From the NCBI GenBank assembly GCA_030037885.1, contig JASHPU010000122.1:1-42581 (forward strand): a stretch of DNA of 42,581 nucleotides, written 5' to 3'. Both the position numbers and the translations under genes were made by a program. Shown here in pieces: positions 18,104 to 27,958 of the stretch. The stretch's first letter is position 1, and every line of letters starts with the position of its first letter. This stretch comes from Xanthobacteraceae bacterium. GTDB taxonomy: Bacteria; Pseudomonadota; Alphaproteobacteria; Rhizobiales; Xanthobacteraceae. The notes under the pieces are model-generated. The model worked only from the letters and a program-made list of their open reading frames with translations, had not been told where the DNA came from and searched no databases.

Positions 18104-19312
18104 CTACGCGGCGCTGGCCGAGGTCTGCGCCGCCTTCTTGGCGGCTTTCTCGCGCGCTTCGTTGGCGCGGATTTCGGACAGCCGCTGCTGCACCTGGCCG
18201 TCGAACACGTATTGCGCCGGGCGCTGCTGCGACATGTCGATCTCCGGCGCCATCGGGCCTTCGGTCTTGACGCCGCGCCAGGCAATCATCGCCGCCTGCA
18301 GCGGGTGCCGCATCATCGCTTCGGCGGCGGTCGCCTCGTAGCCGCAATGCGCCATGCAGTTGGCGCACTTTTCATAGCGGCCGGTGCCGTAGGAATCCCA
18401 ATCGGTGGTGTCCATCAGCTCGGTAAACGTCTTGGCGTAGCCTTCGCCGAGCAGATAACACGGCTTCTGCCAGCCGAAAATGTTGCGCGTCGGCATGCCC
18501 CACGGCGTGCAATGAAATTCCTGATTGCCGGCGAGGAAGTCGAGGAACATGCCGGAATGCGTCAGATTCCAGGTCTTACCCTTACCAGTCTTACCCTTAC
18601 CCGTCTTGCCCTTGCCAGTCTTGTCGTTGCCGAGCGCAAAGACCTTGCGGAACAGCTCCTTGGTCTTGCGGCGGTTGAGAAAGTGCTCCTGGTCGGGCGC
18701 CCGCTCGTAGGCGTAGCCGGGCGAGATCGACACGCCGACGCCGAGCTCGCTGGCGAGATCGAGGAACGCGGCGATGTCCTCGGCCGGATGGCCGTCGAAG
18801 ATCGTGCAATTGACGTTGACGGCAAAACCCTTGGCCTGCGCGGCTCTGATCGCGGACACCGCTTTCTCGAAGCCGCCTTCCATGCACACCGACTTGTCGT
18901 GATGATGTTTCAGACCGTCGAGATGCACCGAGAAGAACAGATACGGCGACGGTTCGAACAGGTGCAGCTTTTTCTCGAGCAGGAGCGCGTTGGTGCACAG
19001 CGAGACGAATTTCTTGCGCTTGACGATGCCCTTGACGATCTCGCCGATCTCCCGGTGGATCAGCGGCTCGCCGCCGGGAATCGCCACCATCGGCGCGCCG
19101 CACTCGTCGACCGCATCGAGGCATTCGGCAACCGACAGCCGCTTGTTGAGAATGGCGTCCGGATAATCGATCTTGCCGCAGCCGAAGCAGGCCAGGTTGC
19201 AGCGGAACAGCGGCTCCAGCATGAGCACGAGCGGATAGCGCTTGCGGCCTTTCAGACGCTGCCGCAGCACGTAGGCGCCGACCATTACTTTCTGTCGTAG
19301 AGATACTGGCAC
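18104..19312 (-). CDS. hpnH: Adenosyl-hopene transferase HpnH (radical SAM)
   Basis: MPVSLRQKVMVGAYVLRQRLKGRKRYPLVLMLEPLFRCNLACFGCGKIDYP (CxxxCxxC radical SAM motif), FLDFLAGNQEFHCTPWGMPTRNIFGWQKPCYLLGEGYAKTFTELMDTTDWDSYG. Confidence 0.93.
   Translation of the reverse strand: MPVSLRQKVMVGAYVLRQRLKGRKRYPLVLMLEPLFRCNLACFGCGKIDYPDAILNKRLSVAECLDAVDECGAPMVAIPGGEPLIHREIGEIVKGIVKRKKFVSLCTNALLLEKKLHLFEPSPYLFFSVHLDGLKHHHDKSVCMEGGFEKAVSAIRAAQAKGFAVNVNCTIFDGHPAEDIAAFLDLASELGVGVSISPGYAYERAPDQEHFLNRRKTKELFRKVFALGNDKTGKGKTGKGKTGKGKTWNLTHSGMFLDFLAGNQEFHCTPWGMPTRNIFGWQKPCYLLGEGYAKTFTELMDTTDWDSYGTGRYEKCANCMAHCGYEATAAEAMMRHPLQAAMIAWRGVKTEGPMAPEIDMSQQRPAQYVFDGQVQQRLSEIRANEAREKAAKKAAQTSASAA
18573..18631 (-). 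repeat. 15-bp in-frame tandem repeats (three copies plus one degenerate; peptide TGKGK) inside hpnH
   Basis: Plus strand: gtcttacccttacca / gtcttacccttaccc / gtcttgcccttgcca / gtcttgtcgttgcc. Encodes GNDKTGKGKTGKGKTGKGKTW. Confidence 0.95.
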
Positions 19313-19402
19313 GACCTATCCTTTTTGTTGTTTCACTTAATGGGGGGATTGCTTCGCTTCGCTCGCAATGACGATCGAGTACTCCGAGCTAACATCATCA
19401 AT

Positions 19403-20365
19403 TCAGACCTGAGCCTGGACGCGCTCGCGGCTGGCCGCGACCCCATCGGCCAATTCAGGCGGCAAACGGAATTCGATCGTCTCCTGGCGCCCGGTGAGTT
19501 CGCTCACTTCGACCGGGCCGAGGCGGCGCAACGCATTGATGACGTCCTCCACCAGGACTTCGGGCGCCGAGGCGCCGGCGGTGATGCCGACGGTATCGGC
19601 ATTGCCGAACCAAGCCGGCTCGACCTCGCTGCCGTCGGCGATCAGATAGGCCGGCGTGCCGTCTTCCTCGCCGATCTCGCGTAGCCGGTTCGAGTTCGAG
19701 CTGTTCTTGGCGCCCACCACCAGGATAACGTCGACCAGCTTGGCGAGTTCGCGCACCGCGGTCTGCCGGTTCTGCGTCGCGTAGCAGATGTCGCGGGTCT
19801 CCGGTCCGACGATGTCGGTGAAGCGGCGATGCAGCGCGGCGATGATGCCGCGGGTGTCGTCGACCGACAGCGTGGTCTGGGTGACGTAGGCGACCGGCGT
19901 GTCGGAAGCGATGTCGAGCGTGTCGACGTCGTGCTCGGTCTGCACCAGCGTCACCGGCTCGGCGATCTGGCCCATCGTGCCTTCGACCTCGGGATGGCCG
20001 GCATGACCGATCAGGATCAGCCGGCGGCCCTGGCCGACATAGCGCTTGCCCTGATTATGCACCTTGGTGACCAGCGGGCAGGTGGCGTTGAGCACGGGAA
20101 GCTGGCGCGCCGCTGCCGCCTCCTCGACGCTCTTGGCCACGCCATGAGCGCTGAAGATGGTGACGGCGTTCGGCGGCACCTCGGAAAGATCCTCGACGAA
20201 GCGCGCGCCCTTGGCCTTGAGACTCTCGACCACGTGCTTGTTGTGCACGATCTCGTGGCGCACGTAGACCGGCGGGCCGTATTTCTGCAGCGCCCGCTCG
20301 ACGATCTCGATGGCGCGCACCACGCCGGCGCAGAAACCGCGAGGCTGGGCCAGAATCACTTTCAT
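19403..20365 (-). CDS. ispH: 4-hydroxy-3-methylbut-2-enyl diphosphate reductase
   Basis: [92 protein letters not shown] open to 20827; start at 20365 preferred. Confidence 0.95.
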   Translation of the reverse strand: MKVILAQPRGFCAGVVRAIEIVERALQKYGPPVYVRHEIVHNKHVVESLKAKGARFVEDLSEVPPNAVTIFSAHGVAKSVEEAAAARQLPVLNATCPLVTKVHNQGKRYVGQGRRLILIGHAGHPEVEGTMGQIAEPVTLVQTEHDVDTLDIASDTPVAYVTQTTLSVDDTRGIIAALHRRFTDIVGPETRDICYATQNRQTAVRELAKLVDVILVVGAKNSSNSNRLREIGEEDGTPAYLIADGSEVEPAWFGNADTVGITAGASAPEVLVEDVINALRRLGPVEVSELTGRQETIEFRLPPELADGVAASRERVQAQV

Positions 20366-20595
20366 CGGCAATAAACCTCCAGGCCGCTTACCCTGAGCTC
20401 GGGTCCGACGACCGCTTTGACGTTGCCATACCCCAATTAGTTCGGCCATGGCGCTGTGACAATCAAGCCCGTGAATGGTCCTGGGGTTTCGCCGGCAGGG
20501 GTAAATTCCCGATTGAGGGCGTTCGATCCGGCGAATCCAGGAATTAGCGCCAAAATCGGCCCGAATCGCCGCGCCGGCTGCCTGCGGCCGCCCAT

Positions 20596-20637
20596 TAGGC
20601 TTAATTCGCATAGGAATAGGCCTAATTCGCATAGGAA
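20596..20637. repeat. Two 21-bp tandem repeats between divergent ispH and hpnN
   Basis: TAGGCTTAATTCGCATAGGAA then TAGGCCTAATTCGCATAGGAA. Confidence 0.9.
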
Positions 20638-20838
20638 TATTTCCAGCTTCGAAATCGTGACCGCAACGCGCTATGCAGAGCCGCCGCAAGCGGGCATTTC
20701 GGCGGGCCCGCCCAAGCGGCGAAGCATGCAGCGGACGGCACGCGCCTCCATTTCGCCTTTCTCTTGACGCCTCAAACCCCGGCCCGGCCGCCCGCACGTT
20801 TTCCCGGACCTCCTGCCCACGGACCATTTGCGAGCCTG

Positions 20839-23445
20839 ATGAAGACCACCACTGCCTTTGTTGTCCGGGCGATTGCGTTCTGCTGGCGCCATGCCTGGCC
20901 GGTCATTGCCGCCGCACTCGTGCTGGCGCTGGCGTCGTCCTGGTATGCGGCCACGCATTTCAAGATGACGACCAATATGAACCAGCTGATTTCCGGCAAC
21001 CTGCCGTGGCGCATCAACGAGGCCGCGCTCGAAAAGGCGTTTCCGCATTTCCAGATGATCGTCGCCGTCATCGATGCGCCGACGCCGGAACTGGTCACCG
21101 CGGCGAGCAATGCGCTGGTGGCGCGCTTGAAGCAGCGCAACGACATGTTCCAGGCGGTGACGCCGATGCCGCCGGGCGGCGCCTATTTCGCCCGCAACGG
21201 CCTCCTGTTCCTCGACACCGCGGCGCTCAAGCAGCAGATGGGCGAGATGACGCAGGGCACGCGTCTCATTCAGGTGCTGGCCGGCGATTCGAGCCTGCGC
21301 GGCGTGCTGCAGGGATTTCAATTCGCGCTGTTGGGCGTGCAAGGCGGCCGCATCACCCTCGACGCGCTGAACGCGCCGATGAACGAGGCCGCCGACACCA
21401 TCGAGAAGGTCAATGCCGGCCAGCCGGCGAGTTTCTCCTGGCTCGATCTCGTCCAGGGCCATGCGTCGAAGCCGAGCGAGCTGTTGCGCTTCATCGATAT
21501 CCGCGCCGTGCTTGATTATTCGGCGCTGGAGCCGGGGCTGAAAGCGACGAATGCGGTACGCGAGGCCGCCAAGGAGCTCGATCTCGCCGGCAAATACCAC
21601 GCGCGGGTCCGCCTGACCGGCTCGGTGCCGATGGAGGACGAGGAATTCGCCACCATCAAGGAGAATGCGGCGCTCAATGCCACGGTGACCATCGTGGTGG
21701 TGCTGTTCATCCTGTGGATGGCGCTGCGCTGGTGGCGCATCATCTTCGCCGTGTTCGTCAACCTCGCGGTCGGGCTCGCCATCACCGCCGCGGTCGGATT
21801 GCTGCTGGTCGGCACGCTCAATCTGATATCGGTGTATTTCGCCGTGCTGTTCGTCGGGCTCGGCGTCGATTTCGGCATCCAGTTCAGCGTGCGCTATCGC
21901 GCCGAGCGCCATGAGGTCGACGACCTGCACACCGCGCTCCTTCACGCCGCCCGGCGCGCCGGCGCGCCGTTGACGCTCGCGGCGCTGGCGACCGCGGCGG
22001 GCTTCCTGTCGTTCCTGCCCACCGTCTACAAGGGCGTCTCCGAGCTCGGCCTGATCGCGGGCCTCGGCATGCTGATCGCGTTCGCCACCAGCGTCACGCT
22101 GTTGCCGGCGCTGCTCAGCCGGCTCGACCCGCCGCGCGAGCCGGCGCCGCTCGGTTATGCGGCGCTGGCGCCGGTCGACCGCTTTCTCGAGCGCAACCGG
22201 ATGGCGATCCTGATCGCCACCGGCCTCCTCGTCGCCGCCGGGCTGCCGCTCTTGCATTGGCTGCGCTTCGACTTCAATCCGATCAACCTGCGCAGCCCGA
22301 AAGTGGAGTCGGTCGCCACCTATCTGGATCTGGCGCGCAATCCCAATTCCGGCTCCAACGACATTCAGGTGCTGGAGCCCTCGCTCGCCGCCGCCGATCA
22401 GGTCGCCGCAAAATTGCGGGCGTTGCCCGAGGTTGCGCGCGCCACGACGCTGTCGAACCTGATCCCGGACCAGCAAGAGGACAAGCTGACGCTGATCGCC
22501 GACGCGGCGAAGACGCTCGATCCCGCGCTCAATCCGGAGAGTCCTGCGCCGTCGCCGAGCGACGCGCAGAACGTCGCCATGCTCAATTCCACCGTCTCGG
22601 CCATCAACACGGTCGCCGGCAAGGCTACCGGCCGCGGCGCCGCTGCGGCGCACCGGCTCGCTGCCGCCATGACCGCGCTCGCCAAGGGCGACGAAGCGGC
22701 GCGCCAGCGCGCCACCGCCGCGTTCGTCGCGCCGCTGCGCACCGCGCTCGGCGAGTTGCGCGATTTGCTCAAGGCGCAGCAAGTCACCCGCGCCAATGTG
22801 CCGGCCGAAATCGCCGACCAATGGGTCACGCCGGACGGCCGCGCCCGCATCGAGGTTGCGCCCAAGGGCGACGCCAGCGACAATGCCGTGCTGCAGCGCT
22901 TCGCCGACGCCGTGCGCGCCGTCGCGCCGGAGGCTGCCGAAGGCCCGATCTCGATTCTCGAGGCGCGCCACACCGTGATCGTCGCCTTCCTCGAAGCCGG
23001 CGGCTACGCGCTCCTTGCGATCGCAATTCTGCTGTGGTTCACGCTCGGCCGGATCGGCGACGTGCTGTTGACTCTGGTGCCGCTCCTGCTCGCCGGCGTC
23101 GTCACGCTGGAAATCTGCGTGATCGTCGGCCTGCCGCTCAACTTCGCCAACATCATCGCGCTGCCGCTCTTGCTCGGCGTCGGCGTCGCCTTCAAGATCT
23201 ATTACATCATGGCGTGGCGCGAGGGGCAGACCAATTTGTTGCAGTCGGTGCTCACCCGCGCGGTGTTCTACAGCGCGCTCACCACCGCGACCGCGTTCGG
23301 CAGCCTGTGGTTCTCCAGTCATCCGGGCACTTCGAGCATGGGCAAGCTCCTTGCCATTTCGCTGCTCACCACCATGTGCGCCGCCGCTTTGTTCCAGCCG
23401 GTGCTGATGGGCAAGCCGCGCGAACAAGAACGCGACACGTTTTGA
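20839..23445 (+). CDS. hpnN: Hopanoid transporter HpnN (RND/MMPL family)
   Basis: About 870 aa RND-type protein: N-terminal TM, periplasmic loop, [50 protein letters not shown], second TM block [22 protein letters not shown]. Adjacent to ispH/hpnH. ORF open from 20764. Confidence 0.88.
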   Translation: MKTTTAFVVRAIAFCWRHAWPVIAAALVLALASSWYAATHFKMTTNMNQLISGNLPWRINEAALEKAFPHFQMIVAVIDAPTPELVTAASNALVARLKQRNDMFQAVTPMPPGGAYFARNGLLFLDTAALKQQMGEMTQGTRLIQVLAGDSSLRGVLQGFQFALLGVQGGRITLDALNAPMNEAADTIEKVNAGQPASFSWLDLVQGHASKPSELLRFIDIRAVLDYSALEPGLKATNAVREAAKELDLAGKYHARVRLTGSVPMEDEEFATIKENAALNATVTIVVVLFILWMALRWWRIIFAVFVNLAVGLAITAAVGLLLVGTLNLISVYFAVLFVGLGVDFGIQFSVRYRAERHEVDDLHTALLHAARRAGAPLTLAALATAAGFLSFLPTVYKGVSELGLIAGLGMLIAFATSVTLLPALLSRLDPPREPAPLGYAALAPVDRFLERNRMAILIATGLLVAAGLPLLHWLRFDFNPINLRSPKVESVATYLDLARNPNSGSNDIQVLEPSLAAADQVAAKLRALPEVARATTLSNLIPDQQEDKLTLIADAAKTLDPALNPESPAPSPSDAQNVAMLNSTVSAINTVAGKATGRGAAAAHRLAAAMTALAKGDEAARQRATAAFVAPLRTALGELRDLLKAQQVTRANVPAEIADQWVTPDGRARIEVAPKGDASDNAVLQRFADAVRAVAPEAAEGPISILEARHTVIVAFLEAGGYALLAIAILLWFTLGRIGDVLLTLVPLLLAGVVTLEICVIVGLPLNFANIIALPLLLGVGVAFKIYYIMAWREGQTNLLQSVLTRAVFYSALTTATAFGSLWFSSHPGTSSMGKLLAISLLTTMCAAALFQPVLMGKPREQERDTF

Positions 23446-23497
23446 AACGGCGCGCCCGCTCGCGCCTCCCTCCGCCCGCGTGCGTTCGCCTCATTTC

Positions 23498-23700
23498 CTC
23501 ATCCTGAGGTGCTCGCGCCAACGGGTCCGCGCAAAGCGCGGCCCGATGACAAGCTCCACGCCGAGCCTCGAAGGATGCAGGCATCCAAATCGGCTTTAGC
23601 CGATTTGGACACTAAACATACCGAAATCGGGTAAACCCGATTTCGGGCGCCTCGGCCTACATCCTTCGAGGCTCGCTTCGCTCGCACCTCAGGATAAGGT
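23498..23700. repeat. Composite REP-like palindromic element
   Basis: cctcatcctgaggtgctcgcgccaacgggtccgcgcaaagcgcggcccgatgacaagctcc...catccttcgaggctcgcttcgctcgcacctcaggata, with two extra hairpins inside (aaatcggctttagccgattt and cgaaatcgggtaaacccgatttcg). Confidence 0.8.
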
Positions 23701-23861
23701 GAACAGGGCAAAGCTTCTCCGTTCTCGCGATGCGGTTTTTTGCATCCGAGGTTTGCGGCACGGCACGGACAAAAGACGCCGCGCGTTTTTGATCGCGTCA
23801 CGCCGAAGTTTTAAGACCGGGCGGTAGGGCCGGCTTCGGCTCGATCAAGCTTGGCGCAAGC

Positions 23862-23938
23862 AGGTAGGATGGGTTGAGCGCAGCGAAACCCATCATCGGA
23901 TGTCGAGGCCGCAAGATGGGTTTCTCAGCCCGCCCTAC
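23862..23938. repeat. REP-like palindromic element (gatgggtt..aaacccatc family)
   Basis: gtaggatgggttgagcgcagcgaaacccatcatcggatgtcgaggccgcaagatgggtttctcagcccgccctac. Confidence 0.6.
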
Positions 23939-24981
23939 AGCGCGGCCGGCATTGTCACGCTGTTCGCCTGCGCGATGCGTTCCAGCTCGCCCCACAGCTT
24001 CGCGGGGATCGGGATGCCGGACTTTTTGCGCAAAACTTCGGTGCGGTTGGAGCGCTCGCCGGGGAGCGTGATCTCGTCGAAGCCCGATTGGCGCGGCAGC
24101 GCTTTGACGATGGCGCCGAGCGCGGCGGCATCGGTTGCGAAATCGGCGAGCGGGCGGAAGCTTGCGATGTCGATCGCCAGCATGGCGAGATTGGCGACGT
24201 GGCGCTTGCGTTGTTCGGGGCCGATGGCGCGGGACTGGATCGGGGCGGCGGCCAAAATGCTGGTCAGCATTTCGAACATGAAACCGAGGCCCGAGCCTTT
24301 CGGGCCGCCGAGCGGTAACAGGATCTCGGCCTTGTTTGGATCGGTGGTCGGCTCGCCGCCGGCGGTGAGCACGGTGTGTTCCGGCAGTTTCGTGCCGGTC
24401 TGCTTGGCCTGCAGGATTTTGCCGTTGGAGATGGTGCTGGTCGCCATGTCGAGGAGCCGCACGCCGCCGCCGCCGGTCGGCACCGCGATCGCGATCGGGC
24501 TCGTCGCCATGCTGCGCACGCGCGCGCCGTGATAGGCCATCAGCGCCGGGCCGGCGCCGAGCACCAGCGCGGCACAATTCTGCTGCGCGATCCATTGCGC
24601 GTAGCGGCCGATGGCGCCGGTGTGGGTGGTCTCGCGCACGAGGCCGAAGCAGACGCCGATGGTTTTGGCGCGCTCGACCGCGAGCGAAGCGGCCGCCATG
24701 CAGGCGACCGGGCCGAAGCCGAAGAAGCTGTCGAGCACGAAGCTTGCCGGGCGGTCGTGCGTCAGTTTCGGCTGTGCCTTCAAGTCGATCTCGCCGCGCT
24801 TGAGGATGTTCAGGTAATTCGGCAGCCGCGACACGCCATGGCCGTCGACGCCGCGCAGGTTGGCCCAGACCAGACCGTCGGCGACCGCGCCGGCGTCGTG
24901 TTCGCGCGCGCCCCGCGCGGCCAGCACGTCGCGGATGAAGCGGCGCAGGTCTTCGTGGGGGACGATGATGGTTTCGCTCAA
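23935..24981 (-). CDS. Ldh family oxidoreductase (malate/L-lactate dehydrogenase-like)
   Basis: HEDLRRFIRDVLAARGAREHDAGAVADGLVWANLRGVDGHGVSRLPNYL, TTHTGAIGRYAQWIAQQN, SPIAIAVPTGGG, LPLGGPKGSGLGFMFEML. Confidence 0.88.
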   Translation of the reverse strand: MSETIIVPHEDLRRFIRDVLAARGAREHDAGAVADGLVWANLRGVDGHGVSRLPNYLNILKRGEIDLKAQPKLTHDRPASFVLDSFFGFGPVACMAAASLAVERAKTIGVCFGLVRETTHTGAIGRYAQWIAQQNCAALVLGAGPALMAYHGARVRSMATSPIAIAVPTGGGGVRLLDMATSTISNGKILQAKQTGTKLPEHTVLTAGGEPTTDPNKAEILLPLGGPKGSGLGFMFEMLTSILAAAPIQSRAIGPEQRKRHVANLAMLAIDIASFRPLADFATDAAALGAIVKALPRQSGFDEITLPGERSNRTEVLRKKSGIPIPAKLWGELERIAQANSVTMPAAL

Positions 24982-25030
24982 TTGCTACTCCGAAACAGCG
25001 GTTCTATCAAAAAATGACCTGCAAAATTCC

Positions 25031-25098
25031 GCTCATTCCCGCGACAGCGGGAATCCAGTTCCGGGTCCCCCGCTTTCGCGGGGACGAGCGGGTTGTAT
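25031..25098. repeat. REP-like palindromic element (attcccgcg..cgcggg family)
   Basis: ctcattcccgcgacagcgggaatccagttccgggtcccccgctttcgcggggacgagcggg. Related copy at 29019-29102. Confidence 0.65.
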
Positions 25099-25997
25099 CA
25101 TTTCGTCGCCGGGAAATACGTGTCGAGCCATTGCCGCAGCATGGCCCAGACGCGGGTCGATTTTTCCGCGAACAGGAAATGATCGAGCCCGGCGAACAGA
25201 TGCAGCTCGGTGGGCTGGCCGGCGCGCTTGAACATTTCGACCGATTGCTCGGTCGGCGTCACCGAATCTTTTGCGGCGTGGATGAGCAGCAGCGGCCGCG
25301 GCGCGATGGCGCCGACCACCTCCTCGGCGCGGAAATCGAACATGCTCTGCGCCGTCTCGGCCGGAAACATTTCCACCGAATTGGGCGCCAGCATGCCGAC
25401 GCCCTGGCGCTCCAAATTCGCCCGCACGTGATCGGGGATCGGCACGATCTCGTAGCGCGGCACCATCAAGGATTGGCCGGTGCGGGCGCGCTGCGCGCGG
25501 CCGGCTTCGAGCATTGTGGTGAATTTTTCCCAGGCCTCCGGCGTCCGGTGCTGGCCGCGGAATTTGCGCTCGCCGTGACCCCAGCCGCCGTTCGACACCA
25601 CCGCAGCGATGCGCGGATTGGTGCCGCCCGCATAGACGCCGACCGCGCCGCCAAAGCTCGATCCGATCACGGCGATACGGCCGGGATCGACGTTGCGATG
25701 CTGCGACAGAAATTCGAGCGCGTTGCCGGTGTCCTCGACCTGTTCGAGGCAGATGACGCGGCCGAATTCGCCTTGGCTCTTGCCGCAGCCGCGCATGTCG
25801 AACCGCAAGGTGACGTAGCCGAAGTCGTTGAGCACCCTGGCGGGCGCGATGCAGGTCGGGCTGTCGCTGTTGGAGCCGAAACCGTGCAGCACCAAAAACG
25901 CGGCGCGCCGCTCGCCGGCGCGCAAGCCGTCCGGCACGCTCACCACGCCGTGCAGGCGCAGGCCCGCCGATGCAAAGCTGACGACTTCTTCCTTCAT
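25098..25997 (-). CDS. Alpha/beta hydrolase
   Basis: VVSVPDGLRAGERRAAFLVLHGFGSNSDS, LRFDMRGCGKSQGEFG, AVIGSSFGGAVGVYAG (GxSxG), APRPLLLIHAAKDSVTP, LFAGLDHFLF. ORF open to 26099; start MKEEVVSF at 25997. Confidence 0.85.
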   Translation of the reverse strand: MKEEVVSFASAGLRLHGVVSVPDGLRAGERRAAFLVLHGFGSNSDSPTCIAPARVLNDFGYVTLRFDMRGCGKSQGEFGRVICLEQVEDTGNALEFLSQHRNVDPGRIAVIGSSFGGAVGVYAGGTNPRIAAVVSNGGWGHGERKFRGQHRTPEAWEKFTTMLEAGRAQRARTGQSLMVPRYEIVPIPDHVRANLERQGVGMLAPNSVEMFPAETAQSMFDFRAEEVVGAIAPRPLLLIHAAKDSVTPTEQSVEMFKRAGQPTELHLFAGLDHFLFAEKSTRVWAMLRQWLDTYFPATK

Positions 25998-26070
25998 CGT
26001 GATCCTCTGCGGCTGCGCTGCGGGCGGCACTGTACTGAATTGCGGCGGGGAGGGAAGGGGAGCTGCCGTG

Positions 26071-26769
26071 TCACGTTTTGCGCGCGCCCGCCGGCTCAAA
26101 GGCGACGCGGACCAACGTCGCCATGATGCGAAAGCCGGCCTTGAGCGAGCCGCGCAGCGAGCCGGCGACCTTGGACTTGCCGCCGAGGCGCCTACGGTAA
26201 TCCACCGGCAGTTCGAGGATGCGCAGGCCGGCGCGCGCGGCGCGCATCTGCATTTCCAGATTCCAGCCGTAGCTCAATTCGCGCATGCCGAGCGCAAGCA
26301 AGGTGGCGCGGCGGATGGCGCGGAACGCGCACATGTCGGTGTAACGCACGCCATAAAGGAGTTTTGTGAGGAGGCCGGCGATCCGGCCGGCGATGAGCTG
26401 ATGCGCCGCCATGCTGCCGGGCTCGCGCTTGCCGCGCGCCCGCGAGGCGATGACGAAATCGTGCGCGCCGGAGCGGATGGCATCGACCATGGCGGCGATG
26501 GCGGCCGGATCGTCGGCGCCGTCGCCGTCCATGAACACGAGGATGTCCTCGGCCTGCGCCGCCTGCGCGCCGGCCAAACACGCGCGCCCATAGCCGCGGC
26601 CGACGTCAAGCACCGCGGCGCCGGCCTTTTCGGCGCGCGCCTGCGTGCCGTCACGGCTGCCGCCATCGACCACGATCACGCGATCGACCAATGCGCGCGG
26701 CAGTTCGGCGACGACGGCGCCGATCGCTTCGGCTTCGTTGAAGGTGGGAATGATGACGGTGACGGGCGT
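26071..26769 (-). CDS. Glycosyltransferase family 2; 5' end uncertain, with no canonical start before the N-terminal motif
   Basis: In frame upstream of the annotated TTG the sequence reads VTVIIPTFNEAEAIGAVVAELPRALVDRVIVVDGGSRDGTQ...ILVFMDGDGADDP. An in-frame TGA lies at 26790-26788 with no ATG/GTG/TTG in between. Confidence 0.8.
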   Translation of the reverse strand, partial: TPVTVIIPTFNEAEAIGAVVAELPRALVDRVIVVDGGSRDGTQARAEKAGAAVLDVGRGYGRACLAGAQAAQAEDILVFMDGDGADDPAAIAAMVDAIRSGAHDFVIASRARGKREPGSMAAHQLIAGRIAGLLTKLLYGVRYTDMCAFRAIRRATLLALGMRELSYGWNLEMQMRAARAGLRILELPVDYRRRLGGKSKVAGSLRGSLKAGFRIMATLVRVAFEPAGARKT

Positions 26770-26782
26770 GGCTAGTCTCCCG

Positions 26783-26868
26783 CTCCGTCATTGCGAGGAG
26801 CGAAGCGACGAAGCAATCCAGAAGCTGGCACGCCGCTCTGGATTACTCCGCTTCGCTCGCAATGACGA
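26783..26868. repeat. REP-like palindromic element (cgtcattgcgaggagcgaagcgacg..cgcaatgacg)
   Basis: ctccgtcattgcgaggagcgaagcgacgaagcaatccagaagctggcacgccgctctggattactccgcttcgctcgcaatgacg. A half-element occurs at about 19345-19376 (gattgcttcgcttcgctcgcaatgacg). Confidence 0.85.
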
Positions 26869-26869
26869 A

Positions 26870-27946
26870 TCACAGACTCCACCGCAAGCCGCAGCTCGCG
26901 CACGCGGCGGATGGCTGGTCGGATTTCAGCGCGCGGCGGAAATTTTGGTACGCCGGACCGGTCCAGATCTCGCGCAAGGTCTGCTGGGTGGCGTCGCCGA
27001 GCGTGTAGTTTTCGTAGCCGCGCTGCGAAAACGGCGCGATGCAGCACGGCAGCGCGCGGCCGTTGGCGGTGAAATACATCACGGTCCACGGCCGCCGGCA
27101 CAGCGACCACGGCGAGCCGTTGGCCTGATGCTTGTCTTGGCGCTTGAGGCTTAGTCCCGGCTCCGACGCGCCGCCCGAGGCGGAGAACACGATGCCGAGC
27201 GATTTGGCGAGCGCGGTGGCGCGGTCGATATGCGTGGCTTCCTCGGCGGAAAGCCGCTCGTACAGCGCCTGGTCCGGCCGGGCGAGGCCGATGGCGTTAT
27301 CGGTGAAGAACACCAGCCGCTGCAGGTGCACTTCTTTGATGCCGGTCGCGGCGGCGAGCCGCACGAAATCCGGCAGCTCCTCGACGGTTTGGCGCAAGCC
27401 GGTGAGCCAGGCGGATACACGCGGCTTGTCGTGACCCTCGCGCTGCTGCAACTCGCGGAACGCGCGCACGTTCTTCAAAATGCGGTTGAAGAAATTCTTG
27501 CCGCGAACGGCCTTGTAGGATTCGGCGTTGGCGGCGTCGAACGACACGCGCAGCTCGTCGAGCCCGGCGGCGATCAGCGCCCGGCCGTTGCGCTCGTTGA
27601 GCACGGTGCCGTTGGTGTTGAACAGCACGTAGCTGCCGCGGTCTTTCAGATAACGCACCATGCGCGGCAGATTCTTCACCAGCATCGGCTCGCCGACGCC
27701 GTGCAGCACGGCGCGCGCCAGATGCGGGAGCTGATCGACGATCGAGGTGAACAGCGCCCAGCTCATGTCGGCGGGCGGCTCGAGCTCCTCATAGGTGCGC
27801 GGGCACGTGGTACACAACAGATTGCAGCGGTTGGTGGTCTCCAGATAAAGGCAGACCGGCACCTGCTCCGGCTGTTCGCTCGCGGTCTCGACGCTTTCGA
27901 AATAGCGCTGCGGATTGATCGCCGGATGGGGTGCGGTGGCGTCCAT
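26870..27946 (-). CDS. Radical SAM protein with SPASM-like Cys-rich C-terminus
   Basis: VCLYLETTNRCNLLCTTCPRTYEE (CxxxCxxC), GVGEPMLVKNLPRMVRYLKDRGSYVLFNTNGTVLNE, C-terminal LCRRPWTVMYFTANGRALPCCIAPF...CASCGLRW. Confidence 0.88.
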   Translation of the reverse strand: MDATAPHPAINPQRYFESVETASEQPEQVPVCLYLETTNRCNLLCTTCPRTYEELEPPADMSWALFTSIVDQLPHLARAVLHGVGEPMLVKNLPRMVRYLKDRGSYVLFNTNGTVLNERNGRALIAAGLDELRVSFDAANAESYKAVRGKNFFNRILKNVRAFRELQQREGHDKPRVSAWLTGLRQTVEELPDFVRLAAATGIKEVHLQRLVFFTDNAIGLARPDQALYERLSAEEATHIDRATALAKSLGIVFSASGGASEPGLSLKRQDKHQANGSPWSLCRRPWTVMYFTANGRALPCCIAPFSQRGYENYTLGDATQQTLREIWTGPAYQNFRRALKSDQPSAACASCGLRWSL

Positions 27947-27958
27947 GGCCGCGGCTCC

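Noticed and set aside
20366-20827. N-terminal extension of the ispH ORF
   Set aside because: IspH begins at [15 protein letters not shown]; the extension covers the intergenic repeat region.
20671-23427. 918-aa minus-strand ORF opposite hpnN
   Set aside because: Arg/Gln/His/Asp-rich, low-complexity translation typical of antisense frames in high-GC DNA. The plus-strand hpnN is a clear RND protein.
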